From positions 1-20,555 of IMG/VR virus record IMGVR_UViG_3300011116_000607: 20,555 nt of DNA; one strand, 5' to 3'. Numbering within the stretch: the stretch's first letter is position 1; each line of letters opens with the position of its first letter. Positions 12,494-18,584 of the stretch are shown piece by piece. Source of the DNA: a virus. Under the pieces are notes generated by a model that was not told the origin of the DNA, made no database searches, and saw only the letters and a list, made by a program, of their open reading frames with translations. Position numbers and translations under genes: made by a program.

Positions 12494-13173
12494 CAGAACT
12501 CCGGCGAATTCAGCATGAGGAACGCATCACGAGCGCCCTGCCACTCGATCACAGCCTCGTCCACGTTTACTTTTTGCAAGCTTGTGATCCCTGGACGCGC
12601 CCACAGCACACCGGCCTTCTGCACATACATTTGCGGCCAGTGCAAACCCAGCATCCCTAGGTAGCCACCTAACTGCGGGCTCACGTCATATGGACTGGCA
12701 TCGGCCTTGCTCTGGGTCTTCAGATCAACCAACACGAGCTGGGTGTGGTCATCCTTGCGTCGCAGTAGGCAATCAAAGCTCCCGGCAATGCTGCGCTCCA
12801 CATCGCACAACCTGTATTCACAGGCAATGGCCTCATAGCTCTGCCAAACCGAGTGTTCCAGCAGCGGCTCAACCCATTCGGCGTATTCCTCGGGAAACTT
12901 CCCAGGATCACCAGTCGTCAGGAAGTTCTCCAGCGCCAAGTGAACGGCCTTCCCACGGGGTTCCCAAATGTGCTTGGTCTCCATGATCCGTTTCATCGCC
13001 CACACATCCTTCCTGCCCTTGCACACCTGCGTCACTGAATGGTTCAGCCATGTCCCCGTTGGCTCGTGGTAATAGCGGTGCGCCTCCTCGTTGAACAGGA
13101 TCGGCAGGGGCTTCAACCACCGCGAAGTCTCGGGGGCTGACGATTTCAACTCGTTCTGTTGGTGTGGGCTCAT
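12493..13173 (-). CDS. RecB/Cas4-like PD-(D/E)XK exonuclease
   Basis: 226 residues from ATG 13173. Probably a 5'-3' or ssDNA-generating exonuclease that supplies substrate for the annealing protein. Signature residues: RGKAVH at 73-78 (the GxxxH motif), E119 in ACEYR, D134 in AGSFD, D150-L-K152 in VLVDLKTQ, and Q167-L-G-G-Y171 (QxxxY). These are the PDDEXK_1 set. An upstream extension to 13335 lies in a different frame from the 13348 gene and looks less protein-like. It overlaps that gene by up to 266 bases (see findings). With the annealing protein and RusA it completes a recombination set. Confidence 0.82.
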   Translation of the reverse strand: MSPHQQNELKSSAPETSRWLKPLPILFNEEAHRYYHEPTGTWLNHSVTQVCKGRKDVWAMKRIMETKHIWEPRGKAVHLALENFLTTGDPGKFPEEYAEWVEPLLEHSVWQSYEAIACEYRLCDVERSIAGSFDCLLRRKDDHTQLVLVDLKTQSKADASPYDVSPQLGGYLGMLGLHWPQMYVQKAGVLWARPGITSLQKVNVDEAVIEWQGARDAFLMLNSPEF

Positions 13174-13348
13174 CTCTGAGAAGGTTGCGGTAAGGGCGGG
13201 GCGTAAAACCGGGAATACGCTTGGCGTCTTCCATTGTGATGACCCAGCCCTGTGACGGGATATCAAGGTCTTGCAGTGTCCAGTGTTTTGCGTCAATGCC
13301 ACGGCGTAATAAACGGCGAACTTCAACAAGATCAAAGGCTTGGTGCAT
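12908..13348 (-). CDS. Small conserved-looking protein whose frame runs into the exonuclease gene
   Basis: From ATG 13348, whose T is shared with the upstream TGA (TGATG), the first ~85 residues look like real protein: FDLVEVRRLLRRGIDAKHWT, LQDLDIPSQGW, then FTPRPYRNLLRDEPTP and RVEIVSPRDF. The DLDxPSxGW...YRNLLR pattern is one I have seen in small cyanophage proteins. The frame has no stop until 12908, and its last ~60 residues (GGAPLLPRANGDMAEPFSDA and onward) look like out-of-frame reading of the exonuclease. So either the overlap is real or an ancestral stop was lost or frameshifted. Function unknown. Confidence 0.45.
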   Translation of the reverse strand: MHQAFDLVEVRRLLRRGIDAKHWTLQDLDIPSQGWVITMEDAKRIPGFTPRPYRNLLRDEPTPTERVEIVSPRDFAVVEAPADPVQRGGAPLLPRANGDMAEPFSDAGVQGQEGCVGDETDHGDQAHLGTPWEGRSLGAGELPDDW

Positions 13349-13635
13349 CAGAACTCCCGCCACATCCGCTCTTTGTCCGATCTGTCGCGTTCCGCCGTGG
13401 CCATCGGATGCACGACGTACCGAGCGGCTAGCGGGCTCTTCGGATCATCAGCGCCCACATTCGGGCAGAAGGTCAGGTATAGACCCTGATCGTCGTATTT
13501 GCCGATTGGATGGCCGTAGCAGGCATCTGGTGGGGCGGTACGGGTCGTCGTCAAGCTGTAACTGACCTGACGGGTCTTTGAATCAGCCACCTGCCAGACG
13601 TACTTGCCTTTGGCTTCTGGTGAATAAAGCTTCAT
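13348..13635 (-). CDS. Small protein of unknown function
   Basis: 95 residues, from ATG five bases after the initiator gene's stop. It has beta-like stretches (GKYVWQVADSKTRQVSYSLT) and two Cys in CYGHPIGKYDD...FCPNVG, and a polar, charged end (ERDRSDKERMWREF). It is coupled to the next gene by TGATG. No family is recognised. Confidence 0.6.
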   Translation of the reverse strand: MKLYSPEAKGKYVWQVADSKTRQVSYSLTTTRTAPPDACYGHPIGKYDDQGLYLTFCPNVGADDPKSPLAARYVVHPMATAERDRSDKERMWREF

Positions 13636-13640
13636 GGTGA

Positions 13641-14243
13641 TTAGTCGTCGTGGACCCAGCAGCCAAGCTCAGCGTTCCAGACCGGACCGGCCTGCTGCTG
13701 CGTATGGCCTTCTAGGTAAACCTCGTACTTGCCGTCGCGGAGCCAGCGAAACAGGTCAGGAAGGCTGCCCACGAACTCGCCGGCGGTCTTCTTACGCTTC
13801 TGCTCGTCAATCGCCCTTCTGGCGGCTTCTAGGAGGGTCTCCGTGCCTTCAAGGGCAACGATGGCTCGCCACTCGTCAAATGCCTTTGGCTTCGTCTGAG
13901 ATGAGACACGATCAGGAGCCGACTGATACAGCTTCCAGAACTCGTTGAACTCGTCGCTGTAGGCCGGTCGCTTGGCCTTTTTCGGCTTTTCGGATTTTGA
14001 TTTTCCGACCGTTCTATTTATATTAGAAGAAATAGTTTCTTTAATAATAGAAGTATCAATAATATTATTAGAAGAAATAGAGGCTTCGCTTCCCTTCGGT
14101 CGCTCCGCCAGCGTAACCGGCCTGTCAACCCCTAACTCGATCAAAAAGGCGCAGTACCCAGTTAGGGACATGGTTTTCGGCTTGTAACGCTCTAAGTCAC
14201 AAACCAAATCGTCGGGTAAACGCAGAAAAATGGCCTTTGCCAT
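13641..14243 (-). CDS. Replication initiator/helicase loader-like protein
   Basis: 200 residues from ATG 14243; a TTG-led form reaches 14282. Residues 3-42 (AIFLRLPDDLVCDLERYKPK, TGYCAFLIELGVDR) look like a ribbon-helix-helix DNA-binding domain. Residues 50-98 are a Ser/Asn/Lys linker (SEASISSNNIIDTSIIKETI..., then KSEKPKKAKRP). Residues about 99-185 (YSDEFNEFWKLYQSAP, KAFDEWRAIVAL, SLPDLFRWLRDGKYE) match the C-terminal domain of phage replication proteins that recruit or load helicase. No phage helicase is in the window, so host DnaB may be recruited. Its linker DNA is an AT-rich island (see feature at 14011). Confidence 0.62.
   Translation of the reverse strand: MAKAIFLRLPDDLVCDLERYKPKTMSLTGYCAFLIELGVDRPVTLAERPKGSEASISSNNIIDTSIIKETISSNINRTVGKSKSEKPKKAKRPAYSDEFNEFWKLYQSAPDRVSSQTKPKAFDEWRAIVALEGTETLLEAARRAIDEQKRKKTAGEFVGSLPDLFRWLRDGKYEVYLEGHTQQQAGPVWNAELGCWVHDD
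14011..14085. other. AT-rich repeat island inside the initiator gene: candidate replication origin
   Basis: A ~75-base block of very high A+T content lies in otherwise GC-rich DNA. It holds a perfect 15-bp direct repeat, TATTAGAAGAAATAG at 14021-14035 and 14066-14080 (45-bp step), and a 12-bp palindrome, AATAATATTATT at 14058-14069. Beside it, at about 13978-14007, are spaced TTTTCGG/TTTTCCG runs. It encodes only the linker of the initiator. In lambdoid phages the origin sits inside the initiator gene at the same place between domains. Origin function here is inferred. Confidence 0.5.
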
Positions 14244-14465
14244 GGCTTGCAGGAATTTGCTCCTTGCGAAGATTGCTTGCAAAGGCTAGCGGTTTTTAGC
14301 TAGGGCGCAAGTGCCGTTTGCCACACTGCCGAAAGTCTTTCGATTTGCTTTTCCACGGGCAACAATCCAGCCCAGACCCGTCCCATATGTCCCAATCTGA
14401 GACGCCAGCCGCTCCATTCTTTACCTTTTGGGTTTATCCTGTTCGTATCATTTTTTCCCGCAAAC
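14244..14465. promoter_or_regulatory. Divergent control region between replication and packaging genes
   Basis: This ~220-base stretch separates the minus-strand replication operon (start 14243) from the plus-strand terminase genes (start 14466). It holds GCTTGCA repeated near 14245 and 14274, the inverted repeat CTAGC...GCTAG (14286-14290/14299-14303) and a 13-base palindrome CGAAAGTCTTTCG (14330-14342). Promoters in both directions are expected but no clear -35/-10 pair stands out. A minus-strand frame (14300-14509) crosses it. Confidence 0.45.
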
Positions 14466-14509
14466 TTGGCACGCTCAACTGCTGCCGAAGTCAACTTCCG
14501 TGTTGACAC
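14300..14509 (-). CDS. Doubtful ORF resembling an integrase arm-binding N-terminus
   Basis: 69 residues from GTG 14509. The start, TRKLTSAAVERAKFAGKND, then INPKGKEWSGWRLRLGH, loosely follows the pattern of the N-terminal arm-type DNA-binding domain of tyrosine integrases (KLTxxAVxxAK...W-RLR). No catalytic domain follows and the frame ends after about 70 residues. It overlaps the small-terminase start by 44 bases on the other strand. It may be a remnant, a small regulator or a chance frame. Confidence 0.25.
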   Translation of the reverse strand: MSTRKLTSAAVERAKFAGKNDTNRINPKGKEWSGWRLRLGHMGRVWAGLLPVEKQIERLSAVWQTALAP

Positions 14510-14783
14510 TATTTACGGTCTTTTGACCGAAGGACAATCACGTGGGCAGATCGTTCAATTCGCAGCGAATCAGTGGAAATGCTCAGCGCGCCAGGCCGAT
14601 GAATACATCCAACGCGCTCGTATCCGCCTAGAAGAAGACGCCGCCATGACCCGCCCCGCTTGGATCGCGGAAGCCCTTGGCCGTCTTCGGACCTACGAAC
14701 AGTCCGCCTACCGTCGCGGTCAAACACAGGTCGCCATCAATGCCGTGCAGCTCCAAGCCAAACTGATCGGCCTTGAAACTTGA
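14466..14783 (+). CDS. Terminase small subunit-like protein
   Basis: 105 residues from TTG 14466; the open frame extends upstream but holds no usual start. It probably recognises phage DNA for packaging. An HTH-like segment covers residues 12-47 (RVDTIYGLLTEGQSRGQIVQ, FAANQWKCSARQADEYIQRA), followed by helices (IRLEEDAAMTRPAWIAEALG, TQVAINAVQLQAKLIGLE). It is immediately upstream of the large subunit with a TTGA overlap, the usual place of the small subunit. Family assignment rests on fold pattern and position. Confidence 0.75.
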   Translation: MARSTAAEVNFRVDTIYGLLTEGQSRGQIVQFAANQWKCSARQADEYIQRARIRLEEDAAMTRPAWIAEALGRLRTYEQSAYRRGQTQVAINAVQLQAKLIGLET

Positions 14784-16120
14784 GCCTCCTAGCCAATGCT
14801 CCTGGCGGCTTTCTCCTTGACCCGCCAACCTCACAACAGACCGGGCCCACCAGCGACCAAGCCTTAGCCCGTATCCGGGAAACGCTGCTGCCACATCAGC
14901 TCGCCTTCTGCGACGACACCCAACACCGCAAACTCGCTCTGGTCTGTGGCTTCGGTGCCGGCAAGACCCATGGCCTCGTTGCCAAGGCCGTTCACATGGC
15001 CGCACTCAACATCGGCTACGTCTCAGCCCTGTTTGAACCGGTCGCCCCAATGCTGCGCGACATTCTGCAGCGCACGATGGATGACCTATTGGAAGCCTGG
15101 GAAATACCTTTTGATTTCCGCGTCAGCCCGCTTCCTGAATACACCCTGCATTTCGCTGAGGGCAGCCACACAATCCTTCTTCGCACCATGGAGACGTGGA
15201 ACCGGATTCGCGGCCAGAACCTCTGTGCCATTGGTTTTGACGAAGCGGACACCGCCAACAAGCGCGTAGCAGAACAGGCCACACGCATGGCCCTGGCCCG
15301 TCTTCGTGCTGGCAATGTGCAGCAGTTCTACGCCGCCACTACGCCTGAGGGTTACGGCTGGGCGTTCGACACCTTTGACCGCAATGCCGGTGATGACACC
15401 GCTCTGATCCGTGCTCGCACCATGGATAACCCGTTTCTGCCTGACGGGTTTGTGGACAGCCTGATGGCGAACTACCCGCCGCAGCTCATCAAGTCGTACC
15501 TAGAAGGCCAGTGGGTGAACCTCAATACCGGTCAGGTGTACGACCGCTTTGACCGCAGCAAGCACGTCGTCGCCACCGTTGCTGACTTCAATAACGAACC
15601 GCTGCGTGTGGGGGTTGACTTCAACGTTGGCAACATGTCCGCTGTGATTGGTGTACGCAGTGGCAACAGACTGACCATCGTTGACGAGATCAGTGGCGCG
15701 CATGACACCGACGCACTGGCGCAGGAGATCAAACGTCGTTATCCCGATCACCGTATTTACGTTTACCCTGACGCCTCAGGCGGCAATCGCTCCACCAACG
15801 CCTCCCGCACCGACATTCAGATTTTGGAGTCCTACGGCTTCAGTAATCAATCTGGGCGGTCTAACCCTGCTGTTCGGGATCGGGTGTCTGCTGTTCAGGC
15901 GCTGTTGGAGAACGGCAAGGGCGAAATCAGATTGACCGTGGCGCAGTGCTGCACGCGGTTGATCGAGTGCCTTGAGCTGCAAAGCTGGACGGAGAAAGGC
16001 GAGCCGGATAAGGAGGCCGGACACGATCACATGGTTGACGCGCTCGGCTATGTGGTGTGGCGTGAGTTCAACCCGCTGCAGGCCAACGCTGGACGGGGCA
16101 CGGGCATCAGGCTGTATTGA
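14780..16120 (+). CDS. terL: Terminase large subunit
   Basis: 446 residues, TTG start overlapping the small subunit's TGA. It is the ATPase/nuclease motor that packages DNA into the prohead. Walker A GFGAGKT at 57-63, adenine/coupling parts ALFEPVAPMLRDILQ (83-97), Walker B AIGFDEAD at 150-157, and motif III-like FYAATTPEGYG at 183-193. The C-terminal RNase H-like nuclease has RVGVDFNV with D280, VYPDASG with D331, and HDHMVDALGY with D416/D420. The length fits TerL. It ends with TGATG into the next gene. Family is sure; packaging type (cos or pac) cannot be read. Confidence 0.93.
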   Translation: MSLLANAPGGFLLDPPTSQQTGPTSDQALARIRETLLPHQLAFCDDTQHRKLALVCGFGAGKTHGLVAKAVHMAALNIGYVSALFEPVAPMLRDILQRTMDDLLEAWEIPFDFRVSPLPEYTLHFAEGSHTILLRTMETWNRIRGQNLCAIGFDEADTANKRVAEQATRMALARLRAGNVQQFYAATTPEGYGWAFDTFDRNAGDDTALIRARTMDNPFLPDGFVDSLMANYPPQLIKSYLEGQWVNLNTGQVYDRFDRSKHVVATVADFNNEPLRVGVDFNVGNMSAVIGVRSGNRLTIVDEISGAHDTDALAQEIKRRYPDHRIYVYPDASGGNRSTNASRTDIQILESYGFSNQSGRSNPAVRDRVSAVQALLENGKGEIRLTVAQCCTRLIECLELQSWTEKGEPDKEAGHDHMVDALGYVVWREFNPLQANAGRGTGIRLY

Positions 16121-16356
16121 TGGACCTACGGCACTATCCCAGTTATGCCGGGACGTATACGCCGCGTACTCGCCTGCGGTTCATGACGGTTGGGGCCGTG
16201 CGCTTGGCGCTTCATCACCGTGGTGGCTGGCTTGAAACCATCCGCGACAGTGAGCTTCCCGAATACGCCCCGCACCTCAGCCAAGACGAAACAGGTTGGC
16301 CGCATGGCATCTGGATCAGATCGGAGCTGCTGGCTTGGGCACACGACAATTTGTGA
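16120..16356 (+). CDS. Small protein of unknown function between terminase and portal
   Basis: 78 residues from ATG 16120 (shared base with the TerL TGA); the longer TTG-led form starts at 16117. Rich in aromatic and His residues: MDLRHYPSYAGTYTPRTRLR, then GGWLETIRDSELPEYAPHLS and WIRSELLAWAHDNL. No family is recognised. Its place between TerL and portal suggests a packaging or head accessory role. Confidence 0.55.
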   Translation: MDLRHYPSYAGTYTPRTRLRFMTVGAVRLALHHRGGWLETIRDSELPEYAPHLSQDETGWPHGIWIRSELLAWAHDNL

Positions 16357-16455
16357 ACTGCCCACGCGGGGTCTTGCCAGATGGCAGGGATATACCCCAT
16401 AATTAAGAGGTCAGGGGGCGACCCCACCACTCCCGGCACGACGCCGGCTCTTCAA
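16357..16455. promoter_or_regulatory. Intergenic region with third near-palindromic site and a plus-strand promoter candidate
   Basis: AGGGATATACCCCATAATT at 16386-16404 is a variant of the two motif copies at 9196 and 11032, one base shorter in the centre. Here the minus strand has no gene to drive. On the plus strand TTGCCA (16374-16379), 18 bases, then CATAAT (16398-16403) could form a promoter for the gene at 16456. The site spans the promoter candidate, so it could act as an operator. Confidence 0.55.
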
Positions 16456-16707
16456 ATGTTGGTTCTCTCCAAAACCGGCACTCCTTTCACCGAGGCTCAG
16501 CTTGACGCTGCCTTCAAAAAGGTTGCTGATCCCTCCGATTGGCGTAATCCCATCAACTACGCCGTGGTTGATCGTGACGATGTGCATGTCACTGTCTGCG
16601 CCATTCAGTACTACACCGCCGCTCCGGTGCAGGTGAAGGATCTGCAGTGGAATGACGAGTACATGATTTTTTCTCCCGGTTATCGGCTTGGCCCTGCTGG
16701 ATGCTGA
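16456..16707 (+). CDS. Small protein of unknown function
   Basis: 83 residues from ATG 16456 (MLVLSKTGTPFTEAQLDAAF...); a longer frame from 16381 would cover the regulatory site and is less likely. It has a helical start and a beta-rich second half (PINYAVVDRDDVHVTVCAIQ, YYTAAPVQVKDLQWNDEYM). It has its own candidate promoter and terminator, so it may be a separately regulated single-gene unit. No family is recognised. Confidence 0.55.
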   Translation: MLVLSKTGTPFTEAQLDAAFKKVADPSDWRNPINYAVVDRDDVHVTVCAIQYYTAAPVQVKDLQWNDEYMIFSPGYRLGPAGC

Positions 16708-16714
16708 ATAGACC

Positions 16715-16736
16715 GCCCCCTCCGGGGGGCTTTTTT
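16715..16736 (+). terminator. Rho-independent terminator
   Basis: GCCCCC (16715-16720) pairs with GGGGGC (16725-16730) around a four-base loop, followed by six Ts (16731-16736). It lies eight bases after the stop of the gene at 16456. This is the clearest terminator in the window and separates the terminase-side unit from the portal unit. Confidence 0.85.
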
Positions 16737-16770
16737 CTTGCCGCTAATCTGAGGCCGCCGCACATATCCC

Positions 16771-16959
16771 ATGGCATCACACCTCTGGCGCGACCTTGAA
16801 GCCGCCTTTGATTCAGTTATTGATGACGGCGCCTACGAGTTCAATGAATCGGCTGCCGCCATGCTCGTTGCCGTACAAGAGTGGCTTTACGACGCTGGTT
16901 TTGACGAAGCTGGTGATGCCCTTGACGATGAAATCGAAGCTGCCGAACAGTCAGCCTGA
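16771..16959 (+). CDS. Small acidic protein
   Basis: 62 residues, strongly acidic: WRDLEAAFDSVIDDGAYEFN, then LYDAGFDEAGDALDDEIEAA. Mostly helical, with no membrane segment. It sits after a terminator and before the portal gene. Acidic small proteins in phages include DNA mimics, but no specific family is recognised and that idea is only an inference. Confidence 0.6.
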   Translation: MASHLWRDLEAAFDSVIDDGAYEFNESAAAMLVAVQEWLYDAGFDEAGDALDDEIEAAEQSA

Positions 16960-17093
16960 TCTGGCCTAAATTCACTTCGCTGGGTCGGTTCTACCCGTAA
17001 GGCTGAACGCCGTTGTGTGGCGGTATCGGAGGCCCAGCCATCATTTCGGCCTAACCTGTAGCCATAGAATTTGTGCATGGCTAGGCGCAAAAG
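16960..17093. promoter_or_regulatory. Structured leader region before the portal gene
   Basis: No coding frame is convincing here. Two hairpins are possible: GCTGGG (16979-16984) with CCCAGC (17033-17038), which encloses CGCC/GGCG (17008-17011/17019-17022), and TAGCCAT (17059-17065) with ATGGCTA (17077-17083). A -10-like TAGAAT lies at 17065-17070, 24 bases before the portal ATG, without a good -35. This may be the late head-operon promoter or a structured RNA leader. Confidence 0.45.
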
Positions 17094-18584
17094 ATGACTT
17101 ACACCGGTTTTAGGCATTACGACCGGAATTTGACGCGCACTACCACGCAGGTGCAGGATCCCAATAGTGCTTGGCAATCGCAGGAAGCGCATTGGATCCT
17201 GATTGAAGATTTGCTGGAAGGCACCTATGGGATGCGCCGTAAGCATCGCCGTTACCTTCCTCAGGAACCACGCGAACAAGACGAGTCATACGACAACCGC
17301 CTAGCCCGTAGCGTCTGCCCGCCTTACTACCAGCGCCTTGAGCGGATGCTGGCCGGCATGTTGACCCGTAAGCCTGTTCGTCTGGACGATGTACCTGACG
17401 TGCTGCGTGAACAGCTCTTTGATGTAGACCTGCAGGGCAACGATCTCAATATTTTTGTCTACGAACTGGCGCGCAAAATGGTGCGCTACGGTCACGCAGG
17501 TGTGCTCGTTGATTTTCCTTCTGATAACGGCGACGAGCTGCAGAACATCACCGATGCGGCCAACCTTCGCCCGTATTGGGTGACCTATACGCCACGCGAC
17601 ATTTTGGGTTGGCGTTCTGAAGTCAGCAATGGCGCTCAGCGGCTGACCATGTTGCGCCTGATGGAACGGGTAGTTGTGCCCGACGGCGACTTTGGCGAAA
17701 AGTACGTTGAGCAGATCCGCGTGCTGCGTCCTGGTTCCTATGAAGTCTTCCGTCAAGACGACACCAAGGGCAATTTTGAACAGGTGGCAGAAGGCACGAC
17801 GAGCCTTGATTACATCCCATTTTCTGTTGCCTATTCCAACCGCGTTGGCCTGCTGGAATCCCGCCCACCGCTGGAAGACATTGCCGAACTGAACTTGAAG
17901 ACCTACCAGATCCAAAGCGATCTGGACAACATGCTGCACATCAGCGCCGTGCCAATGCTGGCGTTGTTTGGCTTCCCCAGTTCTGCTGAGGAGATCAGCG
18001 CCGGTCCGTCCGAGGCTCTGGCCCTTCCTGCCGAAGGTCGCGCTGAGTACATCGAACCCGGTGGCCGCAGCTTTGAAGCTCAGTTCCGCCGCCTTGAGCA
18101 ACTTGCCGCGCAGATCAACGAACTGGGTCTGTCCGCCGTGCTGGGCCAGAAGCTAAGCGCCGAAACCGCCGAAGCCAAGCGCATTGATCGCAGCCAAGGC
18201 GACAGCACCATGATGGTGATTGCTCAGCAGGTGCAAGATCTAATTGATAACTGCCTGCGGTTCCACGCTGATTTCCTTGGCCTGCCGCAATCGGGCAGCA
18301 GCTTCGTCAATCGTGACTTCATTGCCGCACGCATGGAGCCCGCCGAAATTCTGGCGCTGCTGCAGACCTACACCGCTGGTGTGATTAGCCAAAAAACGCT
18401 GTTGGATCAGTTGGCCGAAGGCGAAGTCCTGGGCGATGACTTTGACGTTGAAGAGGAGCTGGAAGCCACCCAAACCGGCGGGTTGATCGAAATGGGCGGT
18501 CCTGAAAGCCTCGGCAGCGAAGACATTACCGGCGAGGAGATGATTCAGGAAGATGACCAAGAGCCCGTTGTCCTGCCTGAATAA
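17094..18584 (+). CDS. Portal protein (DUF4055-like)
   Basis: 496 residues, the usual size for portals. It should form the dodecameric ring at the head vertex through which DNA passes. The layout fits the DUF4055 portal family: the early SQEAHWILIEDLLEGTYGMR region, YYQRLERMLAGMLTRKP, VYELARKMVRYGHAGVLVDF, LRPYWVTYTPRDILGWR, then DIAELNLKTYQIQSDLDNML-like and VPMLALFGFPSS, and the helical RIDRSQGDSTMMVIAQQVQD. It follows the terminase block and precedes a gp7-like head protein with a TAATG overlap, as in the SPP1-type order. The C-terminal end is acidic. Confidence 0.85.
   Translation: MTYTGFRHYDRNLTRTTTQVQDPNSAWQSQEAHWILIEDLLEGTYGMRRKHRRYLPQEPREQDESYDNRLARSVCPPYYQRLERMLAGMLTRKPVRLDDVPDVLREQLFDVDLQGNDLNIFVYELARKMVRYGHAGVLVDFPSDNGDELQNITDAANLRPYWVTYTPRDILGWRSEVSNGAQRLTMLRLMERVVVPDGDFGEKYVEQIRVLRPGSYEVFRQDDTKGNFEQVAEGTTSLDYIPFSVAYSNRVGLLESRPPLEDIAELNLKTYQIQSDLDNMLHISAVPMLALFGFPSSAEEISAGPSEALALPAEGRAEYIEPGGRSFEAQFRRLEQLAAQINELGLSAVLGQKLSAETAEAKRIDRSQGDSTMMVIAQQVQDLIDNCLRFHADFLGLPQSGSSFVNRDFIAARMEPAEILALLQTYTAGVISQKTLLDQLAEGEVLGDDFDVEEELEATQTGGLIEMGGPESLGSEDITGEEMIQEDDQEPVVLPE

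Noticed and set aside
13173-13335. Exonuclease start upstream at 13335, giving a 54-residue N-terminal extension
   Set aside because: The extension looks less protein-like than the competing frame from 13348 and contains no nuclease motif; ATG 13173 is preferred.
16979-17038. tRNA-like element: a seven-base end stem with internal hairpin
   Set aside because: Only about 60 bases long, no T-loop motif such as GTTCAAATC, no plausible anticodon arm and no CCA context; kept only as a structured region.
17301-18101. Minus-strand frame of 266 residues within the portal gene
   Set aside because: The portal reading on the plus strand is strong; this frame is composed of shadow-like stretches with many His/Gln/Val and no family.
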